Below, piece after piece: positions 35,599-44,672 of a stretch of DNA of 64,000 nt (position 1 is its first letter; each line of letters begins with the position of its first letter). The notes under the pieces were generated by a model. That model was not told the DNA's origin. It made no database searches and was given only the letters and a program-made list of their open reading frames with translations. The stretch comes from Treponema denticola ATCC 35405 (GTDB lineage: Bacteria > Spirochaetota > Spirochaetia > Treponematales > Treponemataceae): NCBI RefSeq assembly GCF_000008185.1, contig NC_002967.9, positions 2,480,001-2,544,000 of the forward strand, read 5' to 3'. The position numbers and the translations under genes were made by a program.

Positions 35599-36504
35599 CT
35601 ATTGCCCGCCGCCTTGAGTACCGCTGACCTGAGCGCCGCTCATCTTAGCTTTAAGCTCACGCAAAGCCTTAAGTGTTTCGCTCGCATCGCTTCTAGCTAC
35701 GGCCAAAAAGTCGATAAGCTGGGGATACTGCTTTAAAAGCTCGCCCCATTCTTTTAGATCATTCATTCGGAATTTTGAACCGGCAGCGGATTTTCCTTCT
35801 TCAATCATAAGGTCGGTAAAGACCTTGCTCCTTGCTTTTTCATACTCCGAATAAACATCCCTTATTGTTGTATACAGTTTTAAATCGGGAATTACAAAAT
35901 CGGAAGAAAGCTCAACCGAAACAATTTCAATTTCGGTATTCTCCTTGTTTTTTAAATCCGATGTGATTTTATCGTTAAAGGCTGCATATTGAAATTTCAG
36001 CTTTTCATATTCTTCAGGATTGGATAAAAAATACTCGATAAATTCGTTTGCGGATTTTTGAGCGGCTTCTTCAACTCTTGTTCGAATAAAATCGTCCAAA
36101 TCACTTTGGGTTTTTATCGAAGCGTTTTTAACAAGGCTTATTAAACTTTCAGGCTTTACGGAAGCCGAAATCTTTAGAGCAAACTTCCAGCGGAAATCGT
36201 TTTTTTGTTCCATCACCAAACCGAATTTATCAGCGGAAGGAAGGGCACCTTCATTTTTATACTCAATGTCTTGGGCTTTTAAATTAAAGGTAAGAATTTT
36301 TGAATTGGTCGGAACAAGCCTCTCCCATCGCCACATAAATTCGCCCGGAATAATGAGCCTGTCATGATAGCCTCCCGACTTTGAAAGCATTACGCCGTAA
36401 GATCCGGCAGGAACTGAAAACTGCATCCACCCGAAAAAAAAGGCGGTACCTCCCAAGGCAATCAAAATAAAAAGCCAAATTAAAAATGAAGTTCTTTTTT
36501 TCAT
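35599..36504 (-). CDS. membrane-anchored SPFH/band-7-like protein
   Basis: 301 residues from ATG 36504 (MKKRTSFLIWLFILIALGG); the longer frame to 36564 would put the hydrophobic helix inside and lacks a ribosome site. One N-terminal membrane helix is followed by a prohibitin-like beta domain and a coiled helical tail (residues about 120-290), ending in a Gly/Gln-rich stretch. The SPFH call rests on architecture and on VPAGSYGVMLSKSGGYHDRL. Ten bases upstream of the UDG gene, so an operon with it and priA is likely. Confidence 0.7.
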   Translation of the reverse strand: MKKRTSFLIWLFILIALGGTAFFFGWMQFSVPAGSYGVMLSKSGGYHDRLIIPGEFMWRWERLVPTNSKILTFNLKAQDIEYKNEGALPSADKFGLVMEQKNDFRWKFALKISASVKPESLISLVKNASIKTQSDLDDFIRTRVEEAAQKSANEFIEYFLSNPEEYEKLKFQYAAFNDKITSDLKNKENTEIEIVSVELSSDFVIPDLKLYTTIRDVYSEYEKARSKVFTDLMIEEGKSAAGSKFRMNDLKEWGELLKQYPQLIDFLAVARSDASETLKALRELKAKMSGAQVSGTQGGGQ

Positions 36505-36548
36505 GATATAAGAATAATAACACGAAAAACTCAAGTTTTCAAGTAGCC

Positions 36549-36652
36549 GATGAAAAATGTACATTCAGAGTACATTTTTCATCTTAGAGTTTGTATCAAT
36601 TCTGCCTGTGACAGAATTGAACTTCGAGTTTTGCCTGACGGCAAAACATCGC
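36549..36652 (-). repeat. modular hairpin element, copy 5
   Basis: GATGAAAAATGTAC/GTACATTTTTCATC is followed by TCAATTCTG/CAGAATTGA, and CGAGTTTTGCC/GGCAAAACATCGC ends it. Orientation is reversed relative to copy 6 beside it. Confidence 0.82.
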
Positions 36653-36700
36653 GGAAGTAAGGCTCAAACATCGACAGGAGGTCGATTACTGTCAACTATT

Positions 36701-36796
36701 GCGATATTTTTCAAAGCTTGTCTTTGAAAAACTAGGTGTCAAATGCGTACAAGGACGTACGCATTTGACATAACCACCGCCGTCCATGGCAGCTGG
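36701..36796 (+). repeat. modular hairpin element, copy 6, with CCGCC palindrome
   Basis: GCGATATTT opens TTTCAAAG/CTTTGAAA; AAACTAGGTG opens TGTCAAATGCGTAC/GTACGCATTTGACA (to 36770). A variant CCGCCGTCCATGGCAG core follows at 36777. Copies 5 and 6 and the palindrome fill the gene-free 36505-36834 stretch. Confidence 0.78.
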
Positions 36797-36834
36797 GGAA
36801 TGTACATCCGTTTCCGATTTTCAAACATGCACAA

Positions 36835-38789
36835 TCAAGGATGAAACACTATGCGAAGACCGTAAAAGATATCTCTTGTGTCGTAGTCACGCATGTGGTC
36901 TCGTGCGTCACAAGTACATAAAGACTCGGAGTCTGCAAAACAACCGCCTCGAATGATACGCTTGGATTCAGAATATTCATACCGATTCCAGCACCATTCG
37001 GCGACGTTGCCGCTCATGTCGTGTAAGCCGTCGTCGTTCGAGGTTTTCGTTTGTACTTCGTGGGTTTTGTGTTCGCTGTTTTCTCTGTACCACGCATAAC
37101 TGTTAAGGCCATTTACATCATTCGTACCCGAATACTTCTGCCTCCGACTATCCCCTTGAGCTGCCCACTCCCATTCCTCGTCGGTGGGCAGGCAAAATCC
37201 TTTGCGCGCCCAAGGTGATATATAGGGTGTACGTTTGTCCTCTGCATCCTGTACGGTGTAGGGTTTATTGTTGTAGGTATACACGCATTGTCCTTCTCCC
37301 AAACCTTCCGTACAGCGCGTCAATTCATTGCAAAAAGCAATACAGTCAAGCCAGCTTACCTTTTCTACCGGACGCAGCTCTTGCCTTTCGCCTTCAGCCG
37401 GCAGATGTGAGCCGCCCTGATGGTAGCTCGGATTTTTTCCCATTACCAGTTCGTACAGAACCTGAGGTACTTCGGTTTTGCCCATCCGATAGGCCGACAA
37501 ATAGATCGGACGCTCCTTGTTGCTGAGGTTATCATCTCTGCCAATCAAACCGCCTTTTGCCTCCGGAATACCGCACAGCCAGTAGTCGTATTCGGTAACA
37601 TCGCCGTTTACCATGGCGTAATAAGTCAGTTTATTATCTTTAAGTTTTATGTCCGCTCTGATACGTGCAAAGAAAGTGTGTGTATTACCGTCGCTTGCTC
37701 TAAAGATATAACCGTCCTTTATAATTTCACCGCTTGCGTCGTTACGCCGCCATTCCTGTAAGATAATGCCTTTCGGTATGTTTAGCTTTTTTGCCGCCTC
37801 CGCTTTTACACTGCGCCACGTATCACCGTCGTATACGGTGATGGTGCCGCCGTTCTTCGTAGCGTCAAAACCCCTGCCGTACTTGACGGTAAGCGTTATG
37901 CGCCTGTCGCCCGTTTTGGCATAGACTGTGCGGGATGTCCCTTGGTTTTTTTTGAACTCATAATCGTCAGTCAACACTGTGCCGCTTTCACCATCAAGTT
38001 TCCATGCGGTTATGGCGTAGTTGGCGTTTTTCACCGTTACCTTGGCGGCCGCCTTGGTTTTGATGTCCTTCCACTTTGCCCCGTCGATAACGGTAATGGT
38101 TGCAGGCTCTGCAATCGTAATGCGGCTGTCACCGGTAAGCGTTACGAAAATGCGCAGGTCTTCCGGATATGCGGTGAGCGTTACATCGGTGTTGAAGTTG
38201 TCGGTATTACCCAACACGCTGTCGTCCTTTTTCCATTCGACATGTTCTTCGCTAAAGCCGTAGTTCGCCTTGAGTGCGGCTTTGGCGTAGGCTTCAAGCT
38301 GATTCCACGTCGTATTTCTATTTACGCTGATAGGGTTAGGCCCCAGTATCTTCCCCGCTTCGGCAGGGTGTACCGCAAAAGTGATTTTGACCTTATTCGT
38401 TCCGTTTTGTATAGGTCCGAGCGGCGGTAAATCAGACCGCGATTTAACATACACGGTGGTGTCTGTGTAAAAAGCGTCTTCGTCGGTGAGCTCCGGTGCA
38501 CTTGCGTCCTCGCCCAAATGCCACGAGTTGAGTATAAAATTCGGCTTAAAGGAAACCTTACCTTCAACCTGAGTCTTAACATTCCGCCACTTGGCGCCCG
38601 CCCATACGCTGATCGGCTCCGAAGGCAGATTGACTTGTGTCCCAGCCCCTTTTACGTGATGTTGACGGTAGGGAAGTTCCCGCCGCCTCCGCCCGCATTG
38701 TTAGGACAGGCGGTAAACAGCAACGCCAAAACTGCGGCCGTGATGAGCGCCGCAACTCTTGTTTTGCTATATAAATCAGATTTTGTCAT
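36835..38789 (-). pseudogene. SUMF1-domain repeat lipoprotein with frameshift
   Basis: Starts at ATG 38789 (GGAGG 6 bases upstream) with MTKSDLYSKTRVAALI and lipobox region LLFTAC. At codon VNIT a stop appears (38654), because one base is missing compared with the tandem copy (ATC ACC GTA there, ATC ACG TAA here). Past it the frame is open from 38517 and earlier: VKGAGTQVNLPSEPISVWAG. About four 80-residue repeats and a complete SUMF1/FGE-like domain follow (MGKTEVPQVLYELVMG, LPTDEEWEWAAQGD, MSGNVAEWCWNRYEY, IRGGCF), ending GLRIVFHP. The loss may be real decay or reversible. Confidence 0.85.
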
Positions 38790-38824
38790 ATTGACCTCCA
38801 TTTTTAGAAGATGTTTATATTTAA

Positions 38825-41143
38825 TTACGGCCTGCACACAATGCGGAAGCCGATATATTCCTTAACGTAGGGGGGACCCGATTTATCTCTATGCGCACAC
38901 TCGCACTCGTGCTTGGATTCGGTTGCTTCAGACTTATAGCTGCCGCCGCGAACCGCACGATCGGTACCGGAAGATGCACCCGTCGGATTATTACCGCCTG
39001 TAGGCGTACTGCCGCTGTACCAATCCCAGCACCATTCGGCTACGTTGCCGCTCATATCAAAGAGTTTCAAGGGGTTTGCTTTCTCGGATGCGGTATGGGT
39101 TTTATTATAGCTGTTGGCTTTATACCATGCATAATCTTTAAGATTGCTAGAATCACCCGTACCCGCATACACTTGCCGTGCAGAGCCGCCTTGCGCCGCC
39201 CATTCCCATTCGGCTTCGGTCGGCAGACGGAAACCTTTTTTGCTCATATTCATTTGAGGTATCTTTTCGTTCTTTGCATCCTGTATGGTATAGGGGTTAT
39301 CATCAACGGTATATACACATTCGGACATTCCCAAACCTTTTGTACAGCGTGTCAGCTCATTGCAAAAGGCTGCCGCATAATACCAGCTTACGTTTTCTAC
39401 CGGACGCAGCTCTTGTATTTCGCCTGAGGAAGGATCCCAGCTGAACTGACTTAAGTTATATCCCATTACCAATCGGTAGAGAGCCTGAGGCACTTCAGTT
39501 GCACCCATCGAATAGGCATTCAAGCTTACGGAACGTTCAGCGTTGTCAGATTTACCGGTTTTCCCGATTGTCCCGGATGCCGCCGGAATATTCGCCAACA
39601 CGTAAGTACCCTCTGTTACGCTGCCGTCTATCCAAGCGTAATACTTTACCTGAGTTTGCACATTCTGAGTAACCGACATCGTTATTTCCGGTCTGATAAT
39701 CGCAAAGACGGTACGTTCCCTCCCATCACTTAATTTGAATGTATAGCCGTTGCTTATAGGCTCCCCGTTTGCATCATCCCAACGCCATTCCGAGATGACC
39801 GCATGAGCGAGAGCGGAAGCGGGTATCAGATCTTCAGCCGTCTTTTTTACTTTAGGTATTATCTCTACTTTTTTACCCTTGTTGCCGATTTTTTTCTTTG
39901 TCCACACGTCACCATCATGCACGGTTATGGTTCCCGCCGTCAAAGCCTCCGAGCCGACCGTGCTGATATTGCCGTATTTGACGGTAATTATTATGCGCAA
40001 GTCTTCCAGTTTGGCATACACGGTTTGCGCATTCCCGCCGCTCGCCTTAAACGTATAACTGTCGTTTATAACCTGCCCGCTTTTACCGTTCAAGCGCCAT
40101 TCTCGTATGGAAAAGCCGAGAGAAATTTTTCCCTCAGCCTGTACTTTTACACTGCCCCACGTATCGCCGTCGTATATAGTGATAGTGCCACCACTCAACG
40201 GAGTGCCTGAACCCGTACCGTACTTCACGGTAAGCGTTATCTGCCGGTCACCCGTTTCGGCAAAGACAGTACAATTCGGTCTGTCGACTTCTTGGAACGT
40301 GGAACTATCAGTCAGCGTGGGATCGCTTGCATTTGATCCCTTGTGCCATGCGGTTACGGCGTAGCGGGTTTTATCTTTGACTCTTACTTTGTCGTCCGCC
40401 TTTGCTTTGATTTCTTTCCATTTTGTACCGGGAATGGCGATAATCGGTTCGTCGGGTTTGTCGATCGTAACTTTATTGTTATCGCCCGTTACCTTTATGC
40501 GGATACGTATGTCTTCCGGGTATGCAGTGAGCGTTGCATCGGTACCGAAGCTGTCAGTACTGCCCAGCACGGTGCTGCCATTTTTCCATTCCGCACCTTC
40601 TTCTTTAAAACCGTAGTTCGCCTTGAGCGCGGCTTTGGCATAGGCTTCGAGCTGCGCCCACGTCGTGCCGCTGTTTACGCTGATTACCTCGGGGCCTAAT
40701 ATTTGTCCTCTTTCGGGATCGACTGCCAAGGTGATTTTTATCTGTGTACCAGGACCCTGTATAGTAGAAATATCCGGTAAATCTTTTCGAGATTTGATGA
40801 ATACGGTTGCATCCTCGTAAAAAATATACCCGTCGGCAAACTCCTGTGTGTTTGCATCGTCTCCAGGATGCCCCGAATTGAGCGTAAAACCGGGCGTAAA
40901 GACGATCTTCGATCGAAGAATTTCCTTTACGGAGCTCCACGAACTTCCGAGCGGAACGCTTACAGGATCTGATGGAATAGTACCAACTTTCCCTTCTCCC
41001 TGTACTTTCTTTACGGTAATATTTACGGTAGAATCGCCACCTCCGCCCGCATTGTTAGGGCAGGCGGTAAACAGCAACGCCAAAACTGCGGCTGCGATTA
41101 GCACCGCGGCTCTTGTTTTGCTATATAAATCAGATTTTGTCAT
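38825..41143 (-). CDS. SUMF1-domain lipoprotein with five N-terminal repeats
   Basis: 772 residues from ATG 41143 (GGAGG 6 bases upstream). Signal with lipobox LLFTAC, then a Gly run. Five 80-90-residue repeats follow, each ending in a pattern like TVYAK, with GTITIYDGDTWGSVKVQAEG-like middles. A formylglycine-enzyme-like (SUMF1) C-type lectin fold domain fills the last 260 residues: MGATEVPQALYRLVMGYN, VSWYYAAAFCNELTR, LPTEAEWEWAAQGG and MSGNVAEWCWDWYSG. Probably surface-exposed and ligand-binding rather than a sulfatase activator. The tandem copy downstream has one repeat fewer. Confidence 0.88.
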   Translation of the reverse strand: MTKSDLYSKTRAAVLIAAAVLALLFTACPNNAGGGGDSTVNITVKKVQGEGKVGTIPSDPVSVPLGSSWSSVKEILRSKIVFTPGFTLNSGHPGDDANTQEFADGYIFYEDATVFIKSRKDLPDISTIQGPGTQIKITLAVDPERGQILGPEVISVNSGTTWAQLEAYAKAALKANYGFKEEGAEWKNGSTVLGSTDSFGTDATLTAYPEDIRIRIKVTGDNNKVTIDKPDEPIIAIPGTKWKEIKAKADDKVRVKDKTRYAVTAWHKGSNASDPTLTDSSTFQEVDRPNCTVFAETGDRQITLTVKYGTGSGTPLSGGTITIYDGDTWGSVKVQAEGKISLGFSIREWRLNGKSGQVINDSYTFKASGGNAQTVYAKLEDLRIIITVKYGNISTVGSEALTAGTITVHDGDVWTKKKIGNKGKKVEIIPKVKKTAEDLIPASALAHAVISEWRWDDANGEPISNGYTFKLSDGRERTVFAIIRPEITMSVTQNVQTQVKYYAWIDGSVTEGTYVLANIPAASGTIGKTGKSDNAERSVSLNAYSMGATEVPQALYRLVMGYNLSQFSWDPSSGEIQELRPVENVSWYYAAAFCNELTRCTKGLGMSECVYTVDDNPYTIQDAKNEKIPQMNMSKKGFRLPTEAEWEWAAQGGSARQVYAGTGDSSNLKDYAWYKANSYNKTHTASEKANPLKLFDMSGNVAEWCWDWYSGSTPTGGNNPTGASSGTDRAVRGGSYKSEATESKHECECAHRDKSGPPYVKEYIGFRIVCRP

Positions 41144-41259
41144 ATTGACCTCCATCTTTAGAGGATATTTGATTACAATACATTATAAGACTTTTCACAG
41201 TAAATAACAACTTTTTGGAGAATTTCTTTTTAAATTTTTTATTTAACAACAAAGCTATT

Positions 41260-42114
41260 CTAGCTTTGCTGCAGCAAGGTTCCTAGATGTTCATGGCTTG
41301 TTTGGACTGCATCAAGAATTGTCGAGGTATCATGTAAAAAGTTATCGATCTTTTTTAACGACAAAAAGCCTTCCCTTATGGTAATATCCTGTTCTTTTAT
41401 GGAAGCGGTTATTTCGGCCAGTGAAAAACCTGCATCTTTAAGGGTTGCCGAGTTTTCATCCAAATTAGCCAATACACCGTTAAATGATTTTCTGAATTTT
41501 GAAAAAAGTTCTATAAAACCGGTCATACTATTGTTTATTTCATCAACCGATTTATTTAATTCTTCCAGTTTTGATTCGATTTTTTTTGCAAAATCTCCGG
41601 TCTGGGTTGCAAGAGAGCGAACCTCATTGGCGATAATTCTAAAACCGTTTCCGACACTTCCGGCACGGGCGGCTTCAATCGAAGCATTGATTGCAAGAAT
41701 ACCGGTCTTTACGGAAACATCCTTAATACCCGACAGCATATCTTCAACTTCCGCAGTCCTATCCTTTAGCACCTCAAAAGCTGAAGCCGCATTTTCCGCA
41801 TTTTCCGCAGTGGCTTCAATTTCGTCAACCCGCTCGTGAATTTCTTCTTGAATTACGGTTCTTCTTTTTAAAACATTAGAAAGCATTTCATCGACATAAT
41901 TGGCATTAGATGCAGAAGAACTGCTTTCCTTTTGTATTTCTTCAAAGACGGAAAGGATAGTTTCAAACTTCTCCTGCAAATTATCCATGGACTCTTCAAT
42001 AATTTTAAACGAATGAGAGGTTACAAAATCAAGAATAACGCCTTTATTATATTGTACAACGATCTTATCGATTAGATCACCAAAATTATCGACAATGTTC
42101 TGTTCGTCAGCCAT
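41260..42114 (-). CDS. cytosolic methyl-accepting chemotaxis-type signalling protein
   Basis: About 284 residues from ATG 42114 (GGGAG upstream). No membrane segment or periplasmic domain is present. The conserved receptor tip is ILAINASIEAARAGSVGNGF followed by RIIANEVRSLATQT (about residues 160-195), flanked by helical heptads. An MBL-fold diiron-type gene lies upstream on the same strand. In T. denticola a cytosolic receptor and an oxygen-binding diiron protein (ODP) work with CheA in oxygen sensing; this pair fits that description. Confidence 0.82.
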   Translation of the reverse strand: MADEQNIVDNFGDLIDKIVVQYNKGVILDFVTSHSFKIIEESMDNLQEKFETILSVFEEIQKESSSSASNANYVDEMLSNVLKRRTVIQEEIHERVDEIEATAENAENAASAFEVLKDRTAEVEDMLSGIKDVSVKTGILAINASIEAARAGSVGNGFRIIANEVRSLATQTGDFAKKIESKLEELNKSVDEINNSMTGFIELFSKFRKSFNGVLANLDENSATLKDAGFSLAEITASIKEQDITIREGFLSLKKIDNFLHDTSTILDAVQTSHEHLGTLLQQS

Positions 42115-42124
42115 AGAATCTCCC

Positions 42125-42271
42125 ATAAAAACTTTTTGCAGCAAATATCAATTTGCGAAAAAAGTTTTTTCACGCAGTTTGTTTACAAACTGCATACAAT
42201 AATGCGACGTTTGCCGAAAGGCAAACTCGGCAGATAAACAGTGAGGCTGAATTTCTGCCGAACTGTTTATC
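42125..42271 (+). repeat. modular hairpin element, long form, copy 7 (inside operon)
   Basis: Same backbone as 27821-27975. AAAAACTTTTTGC pairs with GCGAAAAAAGTTTTT. The second stem is now GCAGTTTG/CAAACTGC. GCGACGTTT (42204) leads to GCC/GGC inside GTTTGCC/GGCAAAC, and AAACTCGGCAG opens GATAAACAGT/ACTGTTTATC. It separates the ODP-like gene from the chemoreceptor gene and ends about 10 bases before the latter's start. Confidence 0.88.
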
Positions 42272-42283
42272 ACACCTCCTAAA

Positions 42284-43051
42284 TTAAAACAGGTTTTCGA
42301 TATAATCAGTACCGCATTTTAAACCGGAAAGCCAATTTAAAAAATTATTTACCTGCTCATCCTTATATATTGCGCCATGCTGAGGTGCAATCATCAGGGG
42401 ATTTAAACGGCGTACATATTCTACCCATTTACTGACAATCTTATTGGAAGCCATATACCTGACATGGAAGCCCTCAATCAAAGGAAGGTGCTTTTCAAAA
42501 TCTTCTACAAAAGTAGTTTCATTGTCATCATCAAAAACTGCGGCCCCTATATCCCCACTAAAAAGAATACGGGAGCGCTCATCGTATAAACCGAACTGCC
42601 CGGGAGAATGCATAAAATGTGAAGGGATACACTTCATATTTGAGCCTGAAGGAAGCGATATACTCATCCCTTTATCCGGTATCGGAACCATTCTCGAAAT
42701 ATCTACTATGCCGAAGTGAGGCATAAATCGAACCCAAAGCGAAGAAATATATATTTTAGCCTTTGTAATACCCAGCCACAAAGCTATACCTGAAGAAACA
42801 TCGGGGTCTTGATGTGAGAAAAAAATAGTATCGATTTTATCCACGGAAATAAATCGGCTTATAGCCGTAACAACTCTGGAAAAAAGATGAACTCCGCCCG
42901 GATCAAGAAGAACTCCCCGGCCCCTGTCTACAATAAGATACTGCATTGTCTGTACAGCACCCTTTCTCTGTTTACTTTCCGAACCCAGCCATATAAATTT
43001 ATGATCTGCATCTTCATATAAAACAACACCGTCAATACCGTTATTTTCCAT
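42284..43051 (-). CDS. MBL-fold diiron protein, ODP/flavodiiron-like
   Basis: 255 residues. Metallo-beta-lactamase fold as in the diiron half of flavodiiron proteins but without the flavodoxin part. Candidate ligands by position: His80, Asp82 and Asp84 in SHQDPDVSSG (Asp replaces the usual Glu), His145 or His148 in PSHFMHSP, Asp167 in FSGDIGA, and His225 in APQHGAIY. The T. denticola oxygen-binding diiron protein has this architecture and signals to CheA. The chemoreceptor gene follows on the same strand. Confidence 0.82.
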   Translation of the reverse strand: MENNGIDGVVLYEDADHKFIWLGSESKQRKGAVQTMQYLIVDRGRGVLLDPGGVHLFSRVVTAISRFISVDKIDTIFFSHQDPDVSSGIALWLGITKAKIYISSLWVRFMPHFGIVDISRMVPIPDKGMSISLPSGSNMKCIPSHFMHSPGQFGLYDERSRILFSGDIGAAVFDDDNETTFVEDFEKHLPLIEGFHVRYMASNKIVSKWVEYVRRLNPLMIAPQHGAIYKDEQVNNFLNWLSGLKCGTDYIENLF

Positions 43052-43209
43052 ATCAAAACTCCTTACTATGAGTCAACCAAAATTTACAAAATACAATATA
43101 TCAACAATTGAGGTAATTTACAAGTATTTTATAAAAAGAAATAACAGTATTTTATAGAAAAATCAACAACCCCGACGCAAGCATAGGGGTATGTTGTTCT
43201 CATAAGGTG

Positions 43210-43279
43210 GTTGCAGTCGGCTTTAATACCCTTTGTTACGACGCAAGCGTCGGGGTATTAAACCCTCCGCACGAATAAA
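43210..43279. repeat. 70-bp dispersed hairpin repeat, copy 2
   Basis: About 93% identical to 5841-5910. The bases before it (43168-43203) hold another stem, AACAACCCC against GGGGTATGTTGTT, sharing the CCCCGACGCAAGC motif. It lies between the methyltransferase stop and the ODP-like gene and may help end transcription. Confidence 0.85.
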
Positions 43280-43280
43280 G

Positions 43281-44042
43281 CTACTTTCTTGCTATGAGAA
43301 CCATCGTTCTCGCCTTTTCGTTATAGGGCGAAAAATCAAAATCGCCGTATATTTCTACCGAAGAAAAGCCGGCTGCCAACATAAGCCTTTTTAACTCCAC
43401 TGCGGAATAAAGACGTTGAACATAGGTGTGGTCGGCCTTCCTTCCCTGCTCATCATAAAGAATCCAGCGGGAGCGTAAACCTTCCCAAGCACCTTCGACG
43501 GAGTATTCGGTTAAGACCGTGAACCCGGCTCTCTCAAACCATTCGCCCTCGGTAAAATCGCGCACGGCTATCTCTCTTCCCGTCATTTCGAGAATGAACC
43601 AGCCATTAGGCTTTATGGATTGGGCTATGTTCTTTAAGATTTGCATGTCTTCTTCGATTGTGCTGCAATACCCGAAACTCGTATACATGCTGATAGCCGC
43701 ATCAAAACCTTCAGGGCGTACAAATTTACGCAAGTCTCCCTGAATAAGCTCTATGTCGACGCCCTCGTCTTGAGCCGAATCCATAGCAGCATTTAAAAAT
43801 GGTCGGATTAAGTCGATGCCCGTAACCTTAGCCTTTCTTATTGCAAGCTCGATGGCAATCCTTCCCGGTCCGCAGCCCGCATCCAAGATTGAAATCCCTG
43901 CATTATCCACAGGAACGCCTATTATCCTCAAAATAGATTCCGCAACGGTAGGAGCCTCAGCCCACCTCTGCGTATCAAACATAATCGGGGCATATTCAGC
44001 CCAAAAAGTTTCGTTTTCAAACCAATCTGCAAGTTTTTCCAT
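43281..44042 (-). CDS. class I SAM-dependent methyltransferase
   Basis: 253 residues. Motif I ISILDAGCGPGRIAIELA (about residues 49-66), acidic motif II VTGIDL, and motif around IELIQGDLRKF. The substrate is not visible; small-molecule methylases of this layout are common. Its start codon shares one base with the stop of the upstream DJ-1 gene (TAATG), so the pair is translationally coupled. Confidence 0.85.
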   Translation of the reverse strand: MEKLADWFENETFWAEYAPIMFDTQRWAEAPTVAESILRIIGVPVDNAGISILDAGCGPGRIAIELAIRKAKVTGIDLIRPFLNAAMDSAQDEGVDIELIQGDLRKFVRPEGFDAAISMYTSFGYCSTIEEDMQILKNIAQSIKPNGWFILEMTGREIAVRDFTEGEWFERAGFTVLTEYSVEGAWEGLRSRWILYDEQGRKADHTYVQRLYSAVELKRLMLAAGFSSVEIYGDFDFSPYNEKARTMVLIARK

Positions 44043-44596
44043 TATCGTGCCACCACCTCAGTTTTAAGTTTATTTAGTGCGGTTTTTCCGCAAATAGCTT
44101 CTACAATTGCAAAGGCAAATTCTTCCGCAGCTCCTGCTGCGCAGGCCGTTATTATATTTCCGTCCCTGATGACACGCTCTCCGGCCTTGGGTTTTGTACT
44201 CAAATCCTGTCCCATACCGGGGTAGCAGGTATAGTTTTTTCCTTCTAAAAGACCCCAAGAACCCAGGGCAAGAGCCGGAGCCGCGCAGATTGCAGCGACG
44301 ATTCCCCCGCCTGCAAGGGTCTTTTTTGCAAATTCTCTGACAGCCTCTGAGCCGGCAAGAGTGCTGCTGTTAGGAAGGCCGCCGGGAAGGATGACGGCAA
44401 TTAAATCGCCATCCTTTTGCAAGGCTTCTTCCAACACAATATCACAGGTTATAGGAACCTTGTGAGAAGAAACTATAGTCTTCCCACCGACGCCGACAGT
44501 AATTAAATCTATTCCGGCCCTTCTCAAATAATCTATGGGCGTAAGGGCTTCAACATCTTCAAATCCGTTTGCTAAAAATAAAAAAGCTTTTTTCAT
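44042..44596 (-). CDS. DJ-1/PfpI-family protein
   Basis: 184 residues from ATG 44596; the GGAGG 5 bases upstream excludes the earlier TTG in frame. DJ-1 fold: AFLFLANGFEDVEALTPIDY at the start and the nucleophilic Cys in VAAICAAPALALG at about residue 100. Proteins of this subgroup act as glyoxalase/deglycase-type or thiol-stress proteins. The exact role is not clear from sequence. First gene of a pair with the methyltransferase. Confidence 0.88.
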   Translation of the reverse strand: MKKAFLFLANGFEDVEALTPIDYLRRAGIDLITVGVGGKTIVSSHKVPITCDIVLEEALQKDGDLIAVILPGGLPNSSTLAGSEAVREFAKKTLAGGGIVAAICAAPALALGSWGLLEGKNYTCYPGMGQDLSTKPKAGERVIRDGNIITACAAGAAEEFAFAIVEAICGKTALNKLKTEVVAR

Positions 44597-44654
44597 TAAT
44601 TCCTCCAATTTTACAAGACAACCAAGTTGTGAACAACTAGATAAGATTATTCTA

Positions 44655-44666
44655 ATATGATATAAT
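44655..44666 (+). promoter_or_regulatory. extended -10 promoter, leaderless start
   Basis: TGATATAAT (extended -10, TATAAT at 44661-44666) lies six bases before the ATG at 44673. The -35 region is poor. No ribosome site is present in the six-base gap. Confidence 0.7.
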
Positions 44667-44672
44667 CATAAC

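Noticed and set aside
37942-38430. 162-codon plus-strand open frame
   Set aside because: It lies wholly antisense to the SUMF1 repeat gene, follows its codon pattern in mirror image and has no ribosome site.
38825-38950. DGR variable region in the 38825 SUMF1 gene
   Set aside because: The tail is homologous in position, but its codons (AAG, GAA, CAC, GAG, TGC) do not fit an AAC template altered at A.
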